From: an uncultured Actinomycetes bacterium
GTDB lineage: Bacteria; Actinomycetota; Thermoleophilia; Solirubrobacterales; 70-9
Assembly (NCBI GenBank): GCA_946479725.1
Contig: CAMLHB010000056.1
Span: forward strand, 1-11,916
Reading direction: 5' to 3'
Length of the DNA stretch: 11,916 nucleotides
The position numbers and the translations under genes were made by a program. Each line of letters begins with the position of its first letter. Within the stretch, counting starts at the first letter, position 1. This document shows, piece after piece, positions 1-7,007 of the stretch. The notes beneath the pieces were generated by a model. It saw nothing but the letters and a program-made list of their open reading frames with translations, made no database searches and was not told where the DNA came from.

Positions 1-550
1 ACTTGAACCCCTTGCGGTAGTCGAACTTCTCCGCCGCGCGGACCAGACCGAGCGTCCCCTCCTGGATCAGGTCGAGAAATGGAAGCCCCTGGTTCCGATA
101 ATTTTTCGCGATCGAGACGACGAGGCGGAGGTTCGACTCGACCATTTTCTGCTTCGCGTCGAGATCGCCGCGCTCGATCCGTTTCGCCAGTTCGACCTCC
201 TCCTGGGCGGTCAGGAGGCGAACTTTGCCGATGTCCTTGAGGAACAGCTGCAAGGAATCGGTGGTCATGTCCGGTTTCAGGTCGAGCGCCTGTTTCTGGC
301 GGCGACGGCCTTTCTTCCCGGTGTCGGCGGGGAGGGCTTCGGCGGCGGCTTTCTGCGCCGGGTCCATGTCCTCGACGAGCTCGATCCCCGACTTCTCGAG
401 GTGGCCGTAGAGGTCCTCGACATCAGACTCGTCGAGATCGACCTCGGAGACGGCGGAGGCGATGTCGCCGAAGGTCAGAACCCCGAGCTGCTGCCCGCGG
501 TTGATCAGGTTTTTGACCTCGTCCAGTTCCTGAAGCTCTGCTACCAGCAT
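1..550 (-). CDS. rpoD: Primary RNA polymerase sigma factor RpoD/SigA, N-terminal part (cut by window edge)
   Basis: This is the main vegetative sigma-70 factor, which directs RNA polymerase to housekeeping promoters. The 183 visible residues begin at an ATG at 550; an in-frame TAA lies three codons upstream (TAA-GAA-CGG-ATG), so no longer start is possible. Residues 1-60 look like region 1.1 ([20 protein letters not shown]). A charged linker follows, with GKKGRRRQK near 78-86. Region 1.2 is at about 97-130 ([20 protein letters not shown]). Region 2.1-2.2 starts near 132 ([20 protein letters not shown], then [20 protein letters not shown]). The reading stops at FDYRKGFK, so the -10 recognition helix, region 3 and region 4 lie outside the window. 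The short region 1.1 is normal for an actinobacterial SigA. The gene was easy to miss because it runs off the left edge without a stop codon. Identity is near certain; primary rather than alternative sigma is inferred from regions 1.1 and 1.2. Confidence 0.95.
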   Translation of the reverse strand, partial: MLVAELQELDEVKNLINRGQQLGVLTFGDIASAVSEVDLDESDVEDLYGHLEKSGIELVEDMDPAQKAAAEALPADTGKKGRRRQKQALDLKPDMTTDSLQLFLKDIGKVRLLTAQEEVELAKRIERGDLDAKQKMVESNLRLVVSIAKNYRNQGLPFLDLIQEGTLGLVRAAEKFDYRKGFK

Positions 551-626
551 CCGTTCTTACTCGTTCCCTTGCGCTCGTTGTTTAAGTCCTGGCGATGAAA
601 TACCGTCGCGTCCCGAAAGTCGCGCC

Positions 627-662
627 GGACCGACAAAAAACGGACCCGAGAAGTCTGGTCCG
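627..662 (-). terminator. Intrinsic-terminator-like hairpin upstream of rpoD, with a competing pairing partner
   Basis: Read on the minus strand, CGGACC (662-657) pairs with GGTCCG (646-641) across a 10-base loop and is followed directly by a run of six T, the textbook form of a Rho-independent terminator. It ends about 90 bases before the rpoD start. A second GGTCCG lies just beyond the T run (632-627) and could pair with the same CGGACC, making a mutually exclusive, antiterminator-like fold. No minus-strand gene lies immediately to the right (the neighbour YihY is on plus), so the hairpin either insulates rpoD or attenuates a long rpoD leader. The 6-bp stem is short, so function is uncertain. 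Confidence 0.45.
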
Positions 663-751
663 CGAAGTAGCGTCTACATCGTCATTGTGCCCAGTTGGGC
701 GACGTCTGCACCTAGGTCAAACGCCTGTTCGCATGGTACTCGCTTCAGTTT

Positions 752-1687
752 GTGAAGTCAATGCCCAGCTCCTCACGCCATCCGACCCCCTGGCTCCGCG
801 CCTTCTGGCAGCGCGCATACCGCGAGAACGTCACCGGGCTCTCGGCGATGGTCGCCTACAACCTGATGCTGGCGGTCTTTCCCTTCGCCCTCCTCGTCCT
901 CTTCGTCTTCGGCCAGGTGCTGAAGGTCGGAGGGGTCGAAAGCAGCGTCCTCGCCGACCTCCAGCGGCTCTTCCCCAACACGGAGCAGCAGACGCTGACC
1001 GACGCCTTGACCCGGATCGAGAACAACACCGCGCCGATCGGGATCGCCGCCCTCGCCGGCTCGCTCTGGATCGGTGCCTCCTTCTGGGGGGCGATGGACA
1101 CCGCCTTCTGCCGCATCTACCACGTCGAGTGCCGCGGTTGGGTCGAGCAGAAGCGCTTCTCCTTCGCGATGCTGGTCGTCGTCCTCCTCTTCATCGCCGC
1201 CAGCATCTTCGTCCCGACCTTCGAGAGCACCCTGGTGAACAGCACCGACCGGCTCCCGCTCGGGCTCTCGGACATCAAGGCGATCGACACGATCCTGCTG
1301 CTGGGGGCGGCCCTCTTGATCACCTTCGGGATCTGCTGCGTGATCTTCTGGGCCGTCCCCAAAGGCCACATGCCGTGGCGGGCGGTCTGGCCGGGCGCCC
1401 TTTTCGTCACCGTCGGCGCCGGCCTCGCCAACTGGCTCTTTCCCATCTATCTCTCCAACGTGTCCAGCCTCTCGCGCTTCGGCTCGACCCTCGGCTTCAT
1501 CCTCATCGCCCTGCTCTGGTTCTACGTGCTCAGCCTGGCGCTGATGGTCGGAGCGGTGATCAACTCCCTGCGCTTCGAGTACCACGACACCGGCGAACTG
1601 CCCTACCACCCGAAGCTGGAGCGGCCCTGCGAGGGTTGCGACGAGAAGAAGTCAGCCGCCGGATCGCGCCCTTCTTCAACTAGTTAA
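752..1687 (+). CDS. YihY/virulence factor BrkB family membrane protein
   Basis: This is a polytopic inner-membrane protein of the YihY/BrkB (UPF0761) family, whose biochemical role is not established; the old RNase BN label for the E. coli member is wrong. Length is 311 residues from the GTG at 752, or 308 from an ATG at 761, which I find equally likely since neither has a clear ribosome site. About six membrane segments are visible: MVAYNLMLAVFPFALLVLF, then IGIAALAGSLWIGASFWGAM, FAMLVVVLLFIAASIFV, ILLLGAALLITFGICCVIFW, WPGALFVTVGAGLANWLF and LGFILIALLWFYVLSLALMV. The early SAMVAYNLMLAVFPF stretch and the late LWFYVLSLALMVGAVIN stretch are typical of the family. The short hydrophilic tail (PCEGCDEKKSAAG) carries a CxxC pair that could be incidental. 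The gene stands alone, divergent from rpoD, with the TetR pair following on the same strand. Confidence 0.92.
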   Translation: MKSMPSSSRHPTPWLRAFWQRAYRENVTGLSAMVAYNLMLAVFPFALLVLFVFGQVLKVGGVESSVLADLQRLFPNTEQQTLTDALTRIENNTAPIGIAALAGSLWIGASFWGAMDTAFCRIYHVECRGWVEQKRFSFAMLVVVLLFIAASIFVPTFESTLVNSTDRLPLGLSDIKAIDTILLLGAALLITFGICCVIFWAVPKGHMPWRAVWPGALFVTVGAGLANWLFPIYLSNVSSLSRFGSTLGFILIALLWFYVLSLALMVGAVINSLRFEYHDTGELPYHPKLERPCEGCDEKKSAAGSRPSSTS

Positions 1688-1721
1688 TAAAAACTGTCGT
1701 ATCCTTGCTTGGGAATCGCGA

Positions 1722-1745
1722 CCGGTCCATTGGACTGGCCGTCCA
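1722..1745. promoter_or_regulatory. Candidate TetR operator: overlapping palindromes upstream of the first TetR gene
   Basis: GTCCA-T-TGGAC (1725-1735) is a perfect palindrome around a single T and extends imperfectly to 17 bases (1722-1738). The right half TGGAC also pairs with a further GTCCA (1741-1745) across TGGCC, giving three half-sites in 21 bases. TetR dimers usually bind palindromes of this size near their own promoter, so autoregulation is a reasonable inference. The site is intergenic only if the regulator starts at the ATG at 1778; with the TTG at 1709 it would be coding. Confidence 0.35.
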
Positions 1746-1759
1746 GCCAAACGCACAGG

Positions 1760-1773
1760 GTGGAACAATCCAC
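1760..1773. repeat. Small inverted repeat just before the first TetR start
   Basis: GTGGA (1760-1764) and TCCAC (1769-1773) form perfect 5-bp arms around ACAA, ending four bases before the ATG at 1778. It could be a second operator half-pair or a small hairpin over the ribosome-binding region. Arms this short can arise by chance in GC-rich DNA. Confidence 0.25.
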
Positions 1774-1777
1774 AGTG

Positions 1778-2455
1778 ATGCAAAAACAACGGAGTTCTGA
1801 AGGGGCCGGGAACGTTCTGAGCTCGGCCACTTCTTCCCGCATCGTCAACCAGTCGCAGCGCCAACGGATCGTCGACGCGATGATCGAGTCCTGCGCCGAG
1901 AAGACCTACGCGGCGACGACGATCAGCGACATCGTCTCCCGCGCGCATATCTCCCGCACCACCTTCTACAAGCACTTCGAGGACAAGCGGGCCTGCTTCC
2001 GGGGCGCGATCGACTTCTGCATCGCCGAGCTGCAGGGGGTCGCCGCCTCAGCCCACTCGCCGGCCGACACCCCGGGGGACGCCGCACGAATGGCGGCGAC
2101 CGCGGTGGTCGAGGCCCTGGCGGCGCGGCCGGGATTGGCACAGCTCCTCACCGGGGATGCGATGGCGGTGGAACCGAGCGTGATCGAGCGCTACCGCAAG
2201 GCAACGGTACCGGCGCTGGAAGCGCTCTGGGCCGGATCTGGCGCCACCGGGGCCCACACCGACCCGCGGCTCGCTTTCGGCCAGGCGCAGGTGCTGATCC
2301 TCAACCAGATCGCTACCGGCAAAGCCGACCGACTGACCGAGGTGCTGCCGGAGATCGTCTACCTGGCCGTCAGCCCCTTCGGCGGTCACGAGGAGGCCCT
2401 GCGCCAGTCTCGCCAGGCTGAGAAAGCCAAGATCGGCGGTGCCGCATCGCGGTGA
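1778..2455 (+). CDS. TetR/AcrR family transcriptional regulator (first of a tandem pair)
   Basis: This is a one-component DNA-binding regulator of 225 residues when started at the ATG at 1778. The frame is open back to a TTG at 1709 (248 residues), but the extra 23 residues have no TetR character and would cover the palindromic upstream region. The N-terminal TetR helix-turn-helix is clear: QRQRIVDAMIESCAEKTYAA, then TTISDIVSRAHISRTTFYKH and FEDKRACF. The C-terminal ligand/dimer domain ends with LPEIVYLAVSPFGGHEEALR, which resembles the end of the next gene's product. The stop TGA shares bases with the next start (GTGA overlap), so the two are probably translated from one message. Target and ligand cannot be read from the sequence. 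Close relatives often control neighbouring efflux, lipid or oxidoreductase genes, but no such gene sits in the same operon. Confidence 0.88.
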   Translation: MQKQRSSEGAGNVLSSATSSRIVNQSQRQRIVDAMIESCAEKTYAATTISDIVSRAHISRTTFYKHFEDKRACFRGAIDFCIAELQGVAASAHSPADTPGDAARMAATAVVEALAARPGLAQLLTGDAMAVEPSVIERYRKATVPALEALWAGSGATGAHTDPRLAFGQAQVLILNQIATGKADRLTEVLPEIVYLAVSPFGGHEEALRQSRQAEKAKIGGAASR

Positions 2456-3120
2456 ACGGCAACCCGGAGGACCTCCGCCACTGGCGTCTGCCGCGCGGCC
2501 GCCACGGATTGCCGCGCGAGCTGGTCGAGCGCTCGCAACGGGAGCGGCTGCTGGCCGCGGTGGTGCGGACGACGGTTGCCAACGGCTACGCCTCGACCAC
2601 CGTCGGCGACATCCTCGGCGAAGCCGGGGTCGGTCGCGAGACCTTCTACGAACTCTTCGACGACAAGCTCGACTGCATGCTCGCCGCCCACAAGCTCCTC
2701 CTCGACGAGCTCGAGGAACGGGTCGTGGCCGCCTACGCCGACGGCGGCCCCTGGCCGGAACGGGTCCGCAAAGGATTGGCGACGACCCTCGACTGGTTCG
2801 CCGCCAATCCCGAGGTCGCGCGCTTCACGATGGTCGAGGCGACCACCGTGGGACCCGCCTTCCGGGTCGTCTTCCAGACCGAATACGCCCGCTTCACCAA
2901 GCTGCTCGAGGACGGGATCAGCGCCGGCGGTCCGAGCCCGGAGCTTCCGCGGGCGACCGACCTCGCGATCAGCGCCGTGTTGGCCAGGATCTACGAGGAG
3001 ATCCTCCTCAGCCGCGCGGCCGAGCTGCCGCGCCTGCTCCCCGACCTAACCTACGAGCTGCTGGTGCCCTTCGTCGGCGAAGAGGCGGCGCGGGCCGAGC
3101 AGCAGCGCGCCGCCGGCTAA
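2452..3120 (+). CDS. TetR/AcrR family transcriptional regulator (second of a tandem pair)
   Basis: This second TetR regulator has 222 residues. The GTG start at 2452 overlaps the previous stop by four bases (GTGA), which suggests translational coupling; no independent ribosome site is visible. The helix-turn-helix reads QRERLLAAVVRTTVANGYAS, then TTVGDILGEAGVGRETFYEL and FDDKLDCM, the canonical TetR pattern with a TxxFYxxFxDK recognition region. The tail LPDLTYELLVPFVGEEAARA matches the end of the upstream regulator (LPxxxYxxxxPFxGxEEA), so the pair probably arose by tandem duplication, now strongly diverged in the ligand domain. The residues before the helix-turn-helix (DLRHWRLPRGRHGLPRELV) form a basic extension. 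The stop TAA overlaps the stop of the convergent SDR gene, leaving no room for a terminator between them. Regulated genes are unknown. Confidence 0.88.
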   Translation: MNGNPEDLRHWRLPRGRHGLPRELVERSQRERLLAAVVRTTVANGYASTTVGDILGEAGVGRETFYELFDDKLDCMLAAHKLLLDELEERVVAAYADGGPWPERVRKGLATTLDWFAANPEVARFTMVEATTVGPAFRVVFQTEYARFTKLLEDGISAGGPSPELPRATDLAISAVLARIYEEILLSRAAELPRLLPDLTYELLVPFVGEEAARAEQQRAAG

Positions 3121-4007
3121 CCGCGCTCGGCCAGGGCGACGGCGAGCGCCTGGCGCAGCGGCGTGGGCTCGACCGCGGGAAAGAGCTTCATCCCAGAGGA
3201 GTCGTCGACCACGGTCTCGGTCGCGAGGCCCTCGATCAGCGGCTTCGCCACCCCGGCGTCGACCGGGGTCACCAGACCGATCCAGAGCGAAGAGAGGAAT
3301 GGGGTCAGCAGCGGCACCGTGATCCGCAGCGGCGGCCGCCGGCCCAGGGCCCGCGCCAGCTCGTCGATCATGCCGCCGTAGGTGGTGACGTCGGGGCCGC
3401 CGATTTCGATCTCGCGCTCGACCGGCAGGCCAAGGTCGGCGGCGCCGGCGAGATAGGCGACCGCATCGCCCACGGCGACCGGCTGGGTGCGGGTGGTGAC
3501 CCAGCGCGGGGTGACCATCACCGGTAGGCGGCGGACCAGGAAGAAAGCGGTCCGGAACGACTCGCTGCCGGCGCCGAGCACGGCGGCGGCGCGGAAGTAG
3601 ACGACCGGGACCGCGCCGCGGCGCAGGGTCTCGGCGGTCTTGTGGCGACTGTCGAGGTGCTTCGACCCCTCCCCCAGCCCCCCGAGATAGACGATCCGCT
3701 TGACGCCGGCCGTTGCCGCGGCGGCGGCGAAGTTCTCCGCCCCTTCCTGGTCGCGCTCGGCGAAGTCCCCGTCCGAGCCGCGGCCCATCGAGTGGACGAG
3801 GTAGTAGGCGACCTCGACCCCTGCAAGCGCCGGACCGAGCGTCTCGGCCTCGAGAACGTCAGCCTGCACCACCTCGCAGCCGGCGTCCTTCAAATCCCCC
3901 GCCCGCTCCGGGTGCCGCGCCAGAGCGCGCACCTCCCGCCCTTCCTCGCGCAGCCGCTTGCACAAGAGGCCGCCGATGTAGCCCGTTGCTCCGGCGACCG
4001 CGATCAC
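3117..4007 (-). CDS. NAD(P)-binding SDR/NmrA-like protein (YbjT-type atypical short-chain dehydrogenase)
   Basis: This is a 296-residue cytosolic Rossmann-fold protein. It opens with MIAVAGATGYIGGLL, the GxxGxxG dinucleotide-binding motif of atypical SDR/NAD-dependent epimerase and NmrA-like proteins. Next come the second-strand ALARHPERAG (arginines suggest NADP(H) preference), VVQADVLE, and VEVAYYLVHSMG, a typical stretch of YbjT-like and complex-I-assembly-like SDRs. VKRIVYLGGLG and the later GGPDVTTYGGMIDELARALG also fit the family. A classical YxxxK catalytic pair is not obvious, so it may be a binding or sensor protein rather than a dehydrogenase. The start is GTG at 4007, since an in-frame TAG lies only four codons upstream. 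It follows glpX by 28 bases and is probably co-transcribed with it. Its stop overlaps the stop of the convergent TetR gene. Substrate unknown. Confidence 0.85.
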   Translation of the reverse strand: MIAVAGATGYIGGLLCKRLREEGREVRALARHPERAGDLKDAGCEVVQADVLEAETLGPALAGVEVAYYLVHSMGRGSDGDFAERDQEGAENFAAAAATAGVKRIVYLGGLGEGSKHLDSRHKTAETLRRGAVPVVYFRAAAVLGAGSESFRTAFFLVRRLPVMVTPRWVTTRTQPVAVGDAVAYLAGAADLGLPVEREIEIGGPDVTTYGGMIDELARALGRRPPLRITVPLLTPFLSSLWIGLVTPVDAGVAKPLIEGLATETVVDDSSGMKLFPAVEPTPLRQALAVALAERG

Positions 4008-4035
4008 GCCGATCTTCTACCCAGACAGGAGAAGA

Positions 4036-5058
4036 TCAGCCATATCTCTCGCCGATGATCGCTCGCAACTTCGAGCGATCGTGACGAGCATGGACGCGCC
4101 GCACGGTGCCGGAGCGGGAACGCATGACCAGCGACTCGGTGGTGGCACCGGGACCGCGGTAGCGGACGCCCTGGAGGACGTCGCCGTCGGTGACGCCGGT
4201 GGCCGAGAAGAAGACGTCGTCGCCGGAGCAGAGGTCGTTGGCGGTGAGGACGCGGTCGAGATCGTAGCCGGCGTCGACGGCTTCCGAGCGCTCCTCGTCG
4301 TTGCGCGGCCAGAGGCGGCCGATCAGCTGACCGCCCATCGACTTCAGCGCCGCAGCGGAGATCACGCCCTCGGGCGTGCCGCCGATTCCCCAGAGCAGGT
4401 CGACCGGAGAGCGTTCGCTCACCGCCAGCAACGAGGCGGATACGTCGCCATCGGTGATCAGGCGGATGCGGGCGCCGGCCTCGCGCACTTCCTTCATCGC
4501 CTCCTCGTGACGCGGCCGGTCGAGCATCACGACGATCACGTCCCCGACCGAGCCCCCCTTGCGCTGGGCGATCAGCTTCAGGGTCTCCGGCAGCGGCCGA
4601 TCGAGATCGAGCAGGTCGGCGATCTCCTCGCCGCCGGCCATCTTCTCCATGTAGACACAGGGACCGGGGTCGAACATCGTCCCCCGCTCGGCGAGGGCGA
4701 TGACCGCGATCGCGCTCGGCATCCCCAGCGCGCAGAGCCGGGTCCCCTCCAGCGGGTCGACGGCGATGTCAACGGTGGGCAAGGTGCCGTCGCCGATCTG
4801 CTCGCCGTTGTAGAGCATCGGCGCCTCGTCCTTCTCTCCCTCGCCGATCACGACGGTGCCGTCCATCGAGACCGAGTCGAGGACGTGGCGCATCGCGTCG
4901 ACCGCGGCCTGGTCGGCGGCGATCTTGTCGCCGCGGCCGACCCAGCGGGCCGAGGCCAGCGCAGCGGCCTCGGTGACACGGACGAGCTCGAGAGCGAGGT
5001 TGCGGTCGGGCTTGGCCGCCGAGCGGGCGGTCCCGGCCTCCTGATCGGTTGACCCCAT
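4036..5058 (-). CDS. glpX: Class II fructose-1,6-bisphosphatase
   Basis: The product hydrolyses fructose-1,6-bisphosphate to fructose-6-phosphate and phosphate in gluconeogenesis, in the cytosol. The 340 residues match the GlpX family in length and motif order: WVGRGDKIAADQAAVDAMR near 39-57, the metal site GEGEKDEAPMLYNGE (72-86), DPLEGT (101-106, second metal/substrate motif), then LWGIGGTPEGVISAAALKSM and a C-terminal FSATGVTDGDVLQGVRY. These correspond to the lithium-sensitive, metal-dependent phosphatase fold. In actinobacteria GlpX is usually the main FBPase. The ATG at 5058 has no Shine-Dalgarno sequence, but a TAGGCT (-10-like) box lies nine bases upstream, suggesting an almost leaderless message. 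The SDR gene follows 28 bases downstream. An inverted repeat lies in the last codons. Confidence 0.96.
   Translation of the reverse strand: MGSTDQEAGTARSAAKPDRNLALELVRVTEAAALASARWVGRGDKIAADQAAVDAMRHVLDSVSMDGTVVIGEGEKDEAPMLYNGEQIGDGTLPTVDIAVDPLEGTRLCALGMPSAIAVIALAERGTMFDPGPCVYMEKMAGGEEIADLLDLDRPLPETLKLIAQRKGGSVGDVIVVMLDRPRHEEAMKEVREAGARIRLITDGDVSASLLAVSERSPVDLLWGIGGTPEGVISAAALKSMGGQLIGRLWPRNDEERSEAVDAGYDLDRVLTANDLCSGDDVFFSATGVTDGDVLQGVRYRGPGATTESLVMRSRSGTVRRVHARHDRSKLRAIIGERYG
4057..4080. repeat. Perfect 9-bp inverted repeat in the 3' end of glpX
   Basis: GATCGCTCG (4057-4065) and CGAGCGATC (4072-4080) are perfect complements around CAACTT, about 20 bases before the glpX stop. It encodes the ordinary glpX residues DRSKLRAI and has no following T run. 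It could act as an mRNA processing or stability hairpin between glpX and the SDR gene, or be incidental. Confidence 0.4.
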
Positions 5059-5067
5059 GTGGGCGGG

Positions 5068-5073
5068 AGCCTA
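5068..5073 (-). promoter_or_regulatory. -10-like box (TAGGCT) before glpX
   Basis: On the minus strand TAGGCT fits the TAnnnT form of actinobacterial -10 elements and lies nine bases before the glpX ATG. Transcription would start within a few bases of the start codon. No convincing -35 is visible in the GC-rich sequence upstream. Confidence 0.35.
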
Positions 5074-5179
5074 ATCAAAGCTCGGCGGCGGCGGGGGCTG
5101 GACGTTTGCCCCAATCGAAATCCGTGCTGCCTGGCGGTTTCGGCTAAAGACCCCTGAGCGGCGGGCCGATGCGCGAGCG

Positions 5180-6979
5180 ATGGAGGCGGCCGAGCTAGCA
5201 AGGCTGGGGCATGAGTTGAGCGCGCGCACCGACGAGGTGGTGGCGCGGATGATGCAGCGCTCCGCCCAGTCGTCGAAGACACTGGCGAAGGTGGTCGAAG
5301 ACAGCTTCGAGGACGTCGGCACCGTCTCCACGGTCGCCGTCGCCCGCTGGATGGCCGGCGAGGGCGAAGCGGTCGCCCGCAAGGTTGGACAGGAGTCGTG
5401 GCGGATCTTCGCCCAGCTCGCCTCCCAGCAGGAGGCGGCCCTGAACGAGGTGACGAAACGCTGCCTGCGCTGGCGCGACTGCACGCTCGAGGTGCTCGAC
5501 GAGAGCGCCGTCGAACTCGGCCTCGGGCTGGAGACGCTGGCGCGGGCGCGGGCGATGGTCCAGCGCAGCCTCGACGTCACCCTGGTGCGGATGTGCCAGT
5601 CCTACGAGGACGAGCGTCAGCGGGCGCACGAGGAACTGACAAGCCGCGAGAAGGAACTGGTCTTCCTCGCCACCCACGACGCCCTGACCGGGTTGCCGAA
5701 CCGGACCCTGATCCTCGACCGGATCGAGCAGACGCTGCGGCGCGCCCGCCAGAACCAGGAGCCGGTGGCGGCGCTGTTCGTCGACCTCGACAACTTCAAG
5801 GCGATCAACGACTCCCTCGGCCACGGGATCGGCGACGAACTGCTCTGCGCGGTAGCCGAACGGCTGGAGGGGGTGATCCGAGACACCGACGCCCTTGGCC
5901 GCATGGGCGGCGACGAGTTCGTCGTCGTCGCCGAGGGGCTCTCCCTGGCCGCCGGCCCGGAGCTGATCGCCGAGCGCCTGCTGGAAGCCTTCGGCGAGCC
6001 CTTCGCGCTCGGCGATGAAGGCGAGACGCTGGTCCGCGCCAAGGCCAGTGTCGGGATCGCCACCGGCGTCCGCGAGACGGCCGAAGAGCTGCTGCGCGAC
6101 GCCGACATCGCCATGTACCGCGCCAAGTGGGGCGGCAAGAGCCGCTACCTGGTCTTCGAGTCCGGGATGGAGGACGAGGTGCAGTCGCGGCTGGAAACCG
6201 AGATGGACCTGCAGAGCGCGCTGGCCAACGACGAGTTCTTCCTCGTCTACCAGCCGACCTTCGACCTGCAGACGATGACCCCGACCGGGGTCGAGGCGCT
6301 GATCCGCTGGCGGCGACCGGGCCGCGGCGTGGTCGAGCCGGAGGAGTTCATCCCGCTGCTCGAGGACTCGAAGCTGATCGTCGACGTCGGCGCCTGGGTC
6401 CTGCGCGAGGCCTGCGCCCAGGCAGCGCGCTGGCAGCAGGAGGGGCGGCCGCTGGAGCTCTCGGTCAACGTCTCGGCGCTGCAGCTCGACACCGACGAGC
6501 TGCTCGACGACGTCAAGCTGGCGCTGGCGACCAGCGGGTTGGAGCCGGAGGTGCTGACGCTGGAGATCACCGAGACGACGCTGATGACCGACGCCGAGGA
6601 AACCGCACGGCGCCTGCACGAGCTGAAGGAGGTCGGGGTGAGGATCGCCGTCGACGACTTCGGCACCGGCTACTCCTCGCTCTCGCACCTGCGCCAGTTC
6701 CCGGTCGACGTCTTGAAGATCGACCGCTCCTTCGTCTCCCAGCTCGGCGAGGGCGGCGAGAACGAGATCCTCCTCCACACCCTCGTCCAGCTCGGCAAAG
6801 CGCTGGAGATAGAGACCACGGCGGAGGGGATCGAGCGCCCGCAGGACCTCTCGCTGATCCGCGACAAACAGTGCGACAACGGCCAGGGCTTCCTCTTCAC
6901 CCGGCCGCTCAGCGCCCAGGACGCCGAATCCTTCTTCAGCCAGTGGTCGCCGAGCCGGCGCTTCGAGGTTCGCAGCTAG
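5180..6979 (+). CDS. GGDEF-EAL cyclic-di-GMP turnover protein with an N-terminal helical sensor-like domain
   Basis: The 599-residue protein carries both a diguanylate cyclase (GGDEF) and a phosphodiesterase (EAL) domain, and no membrane segment is seen. Residues 1-150 are mostly helical, with no PAS or GAF signature; they resemble the RsbRD/PucR-type N-terminal sensor region of other actinobacterial regulators, but that is tentative. A coiled linker (EDERQRAHEELTSREKELVF) follows. The GGDEF domain begins DALTGLPNRTLILDRI and holds LFVDLDNFKAINDSLGHGIG. The active motif GGDEF is at 243-247, and an RxxD inhibitory site (RDTD, 234-237) sits exactly five residues before it. The EAL domain has EALIRW (372-377), SVNVSALQL, LEITETTLM, DDFGTGYSSL (492-501), KIDRSF and AEGIER (548-553), the metal and catalytic residues of active enzymes. 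Both activities are therefore predicted intact. The ATG at 5180 has no clear ribosome site. The LLM gene follows 28 bases later. Confidence 0.95.
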   Translation: MEAAELARLGHELSARTDEVVARMMQRSAQSSKTLAKVVEDSFEDVGTVSTVAVARWMAGEGEAVARKVGQESWRIFAQLASQQEAALNEVTKRCLRWRDCTLEVLDESAVELGLGLETLARARAMVQRSLDVTLVRMCQSYEDERQRAHEELTSREKELVFLATHDALTGLPNRTLILDRIEQTLRRARQNQEPVAALFVDLDNFKAINDSLGHGIGDELLCAVAERLEGVIRDTDALGRMGGDEFVVVAEGLSLAAGPELIAERLLEAFGEPFALGDEGETLVRAKASVGIATGVRETAEELLRDADIAMYRAKWGGKSRYLVFESGMEDEVQSRLETEMDLQSALANDEFFLVYQPTFDLQTMTPTGVEALIRWRRPGRGVVEPEEFIPLLEDSKLIVDVGAWVLREACAQAARWQQEGRPLELSVNVSALQLDTDELLDDVKLALATSGLEPEVLTLEITETTLMTDAEETARRLHELKEVGVRIAVDDFGTGYSSLSHLRQFPVDVLKIDRSFVSQLGEGGENEILLHTLVQLGKALEIETTAEGIERPQDLSLIRDKQCDNGQGFLFTRPLSAQDAESFFSQWSPSRRFEVRS

Positions 6980-6993
6980 CGCCCGTGCGGCGA

Positions 6994-6999
6994 TAGGGT
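6994..6999 (+). promoter_or_regulatory. -10-like box (TAGGGT) before the LLM oxidoreductase
   Basis: TAGGGT lies eight bases before the ATG at 7008, in the 28-base gap after the GGDEF-EAL gene, and no Shine-Dalgarno sequence is visible there. It could start a nearly leaderless message, so this gene may not depend on the upstream promoter. The motif is short and the -35 region is not recognisable. Confidence 0.3.
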
Positions 7000-7007
7000 C
7001 CCGGGCG

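Noticed and set aside
595..1683. Long plus-strand open frame of 362 codons overlapping the YihY gene
   Set aside because: Arginine/proline-rich low-complexity translation typical of an off-frame GC-rich shadow; the YihY frame has clear membrane segments and family motifs.
1709..1777. TTG start giving the first TetR regulator 23 more residues
   Set aside because: The residues are not TetR-like and the stretch holds palindromes suited to an operator; kept only as an alternative.
4081..5052. Long plus-strand frame of 323 codons opposite glpX
   Set aside because: It is antisense to glpX, whose metal-site motifs are intact; the shadow is rich in Gly, Ala, Asp and Val with no recognisable domain.
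5195..6778. Long minus-strand frame of 527 codons opposite the GGDEF-EAL gene
   Set aside because: Antisense shadow caused by codon-position GC bias; all GGDEF and EAL motifs lie on the plus strand.
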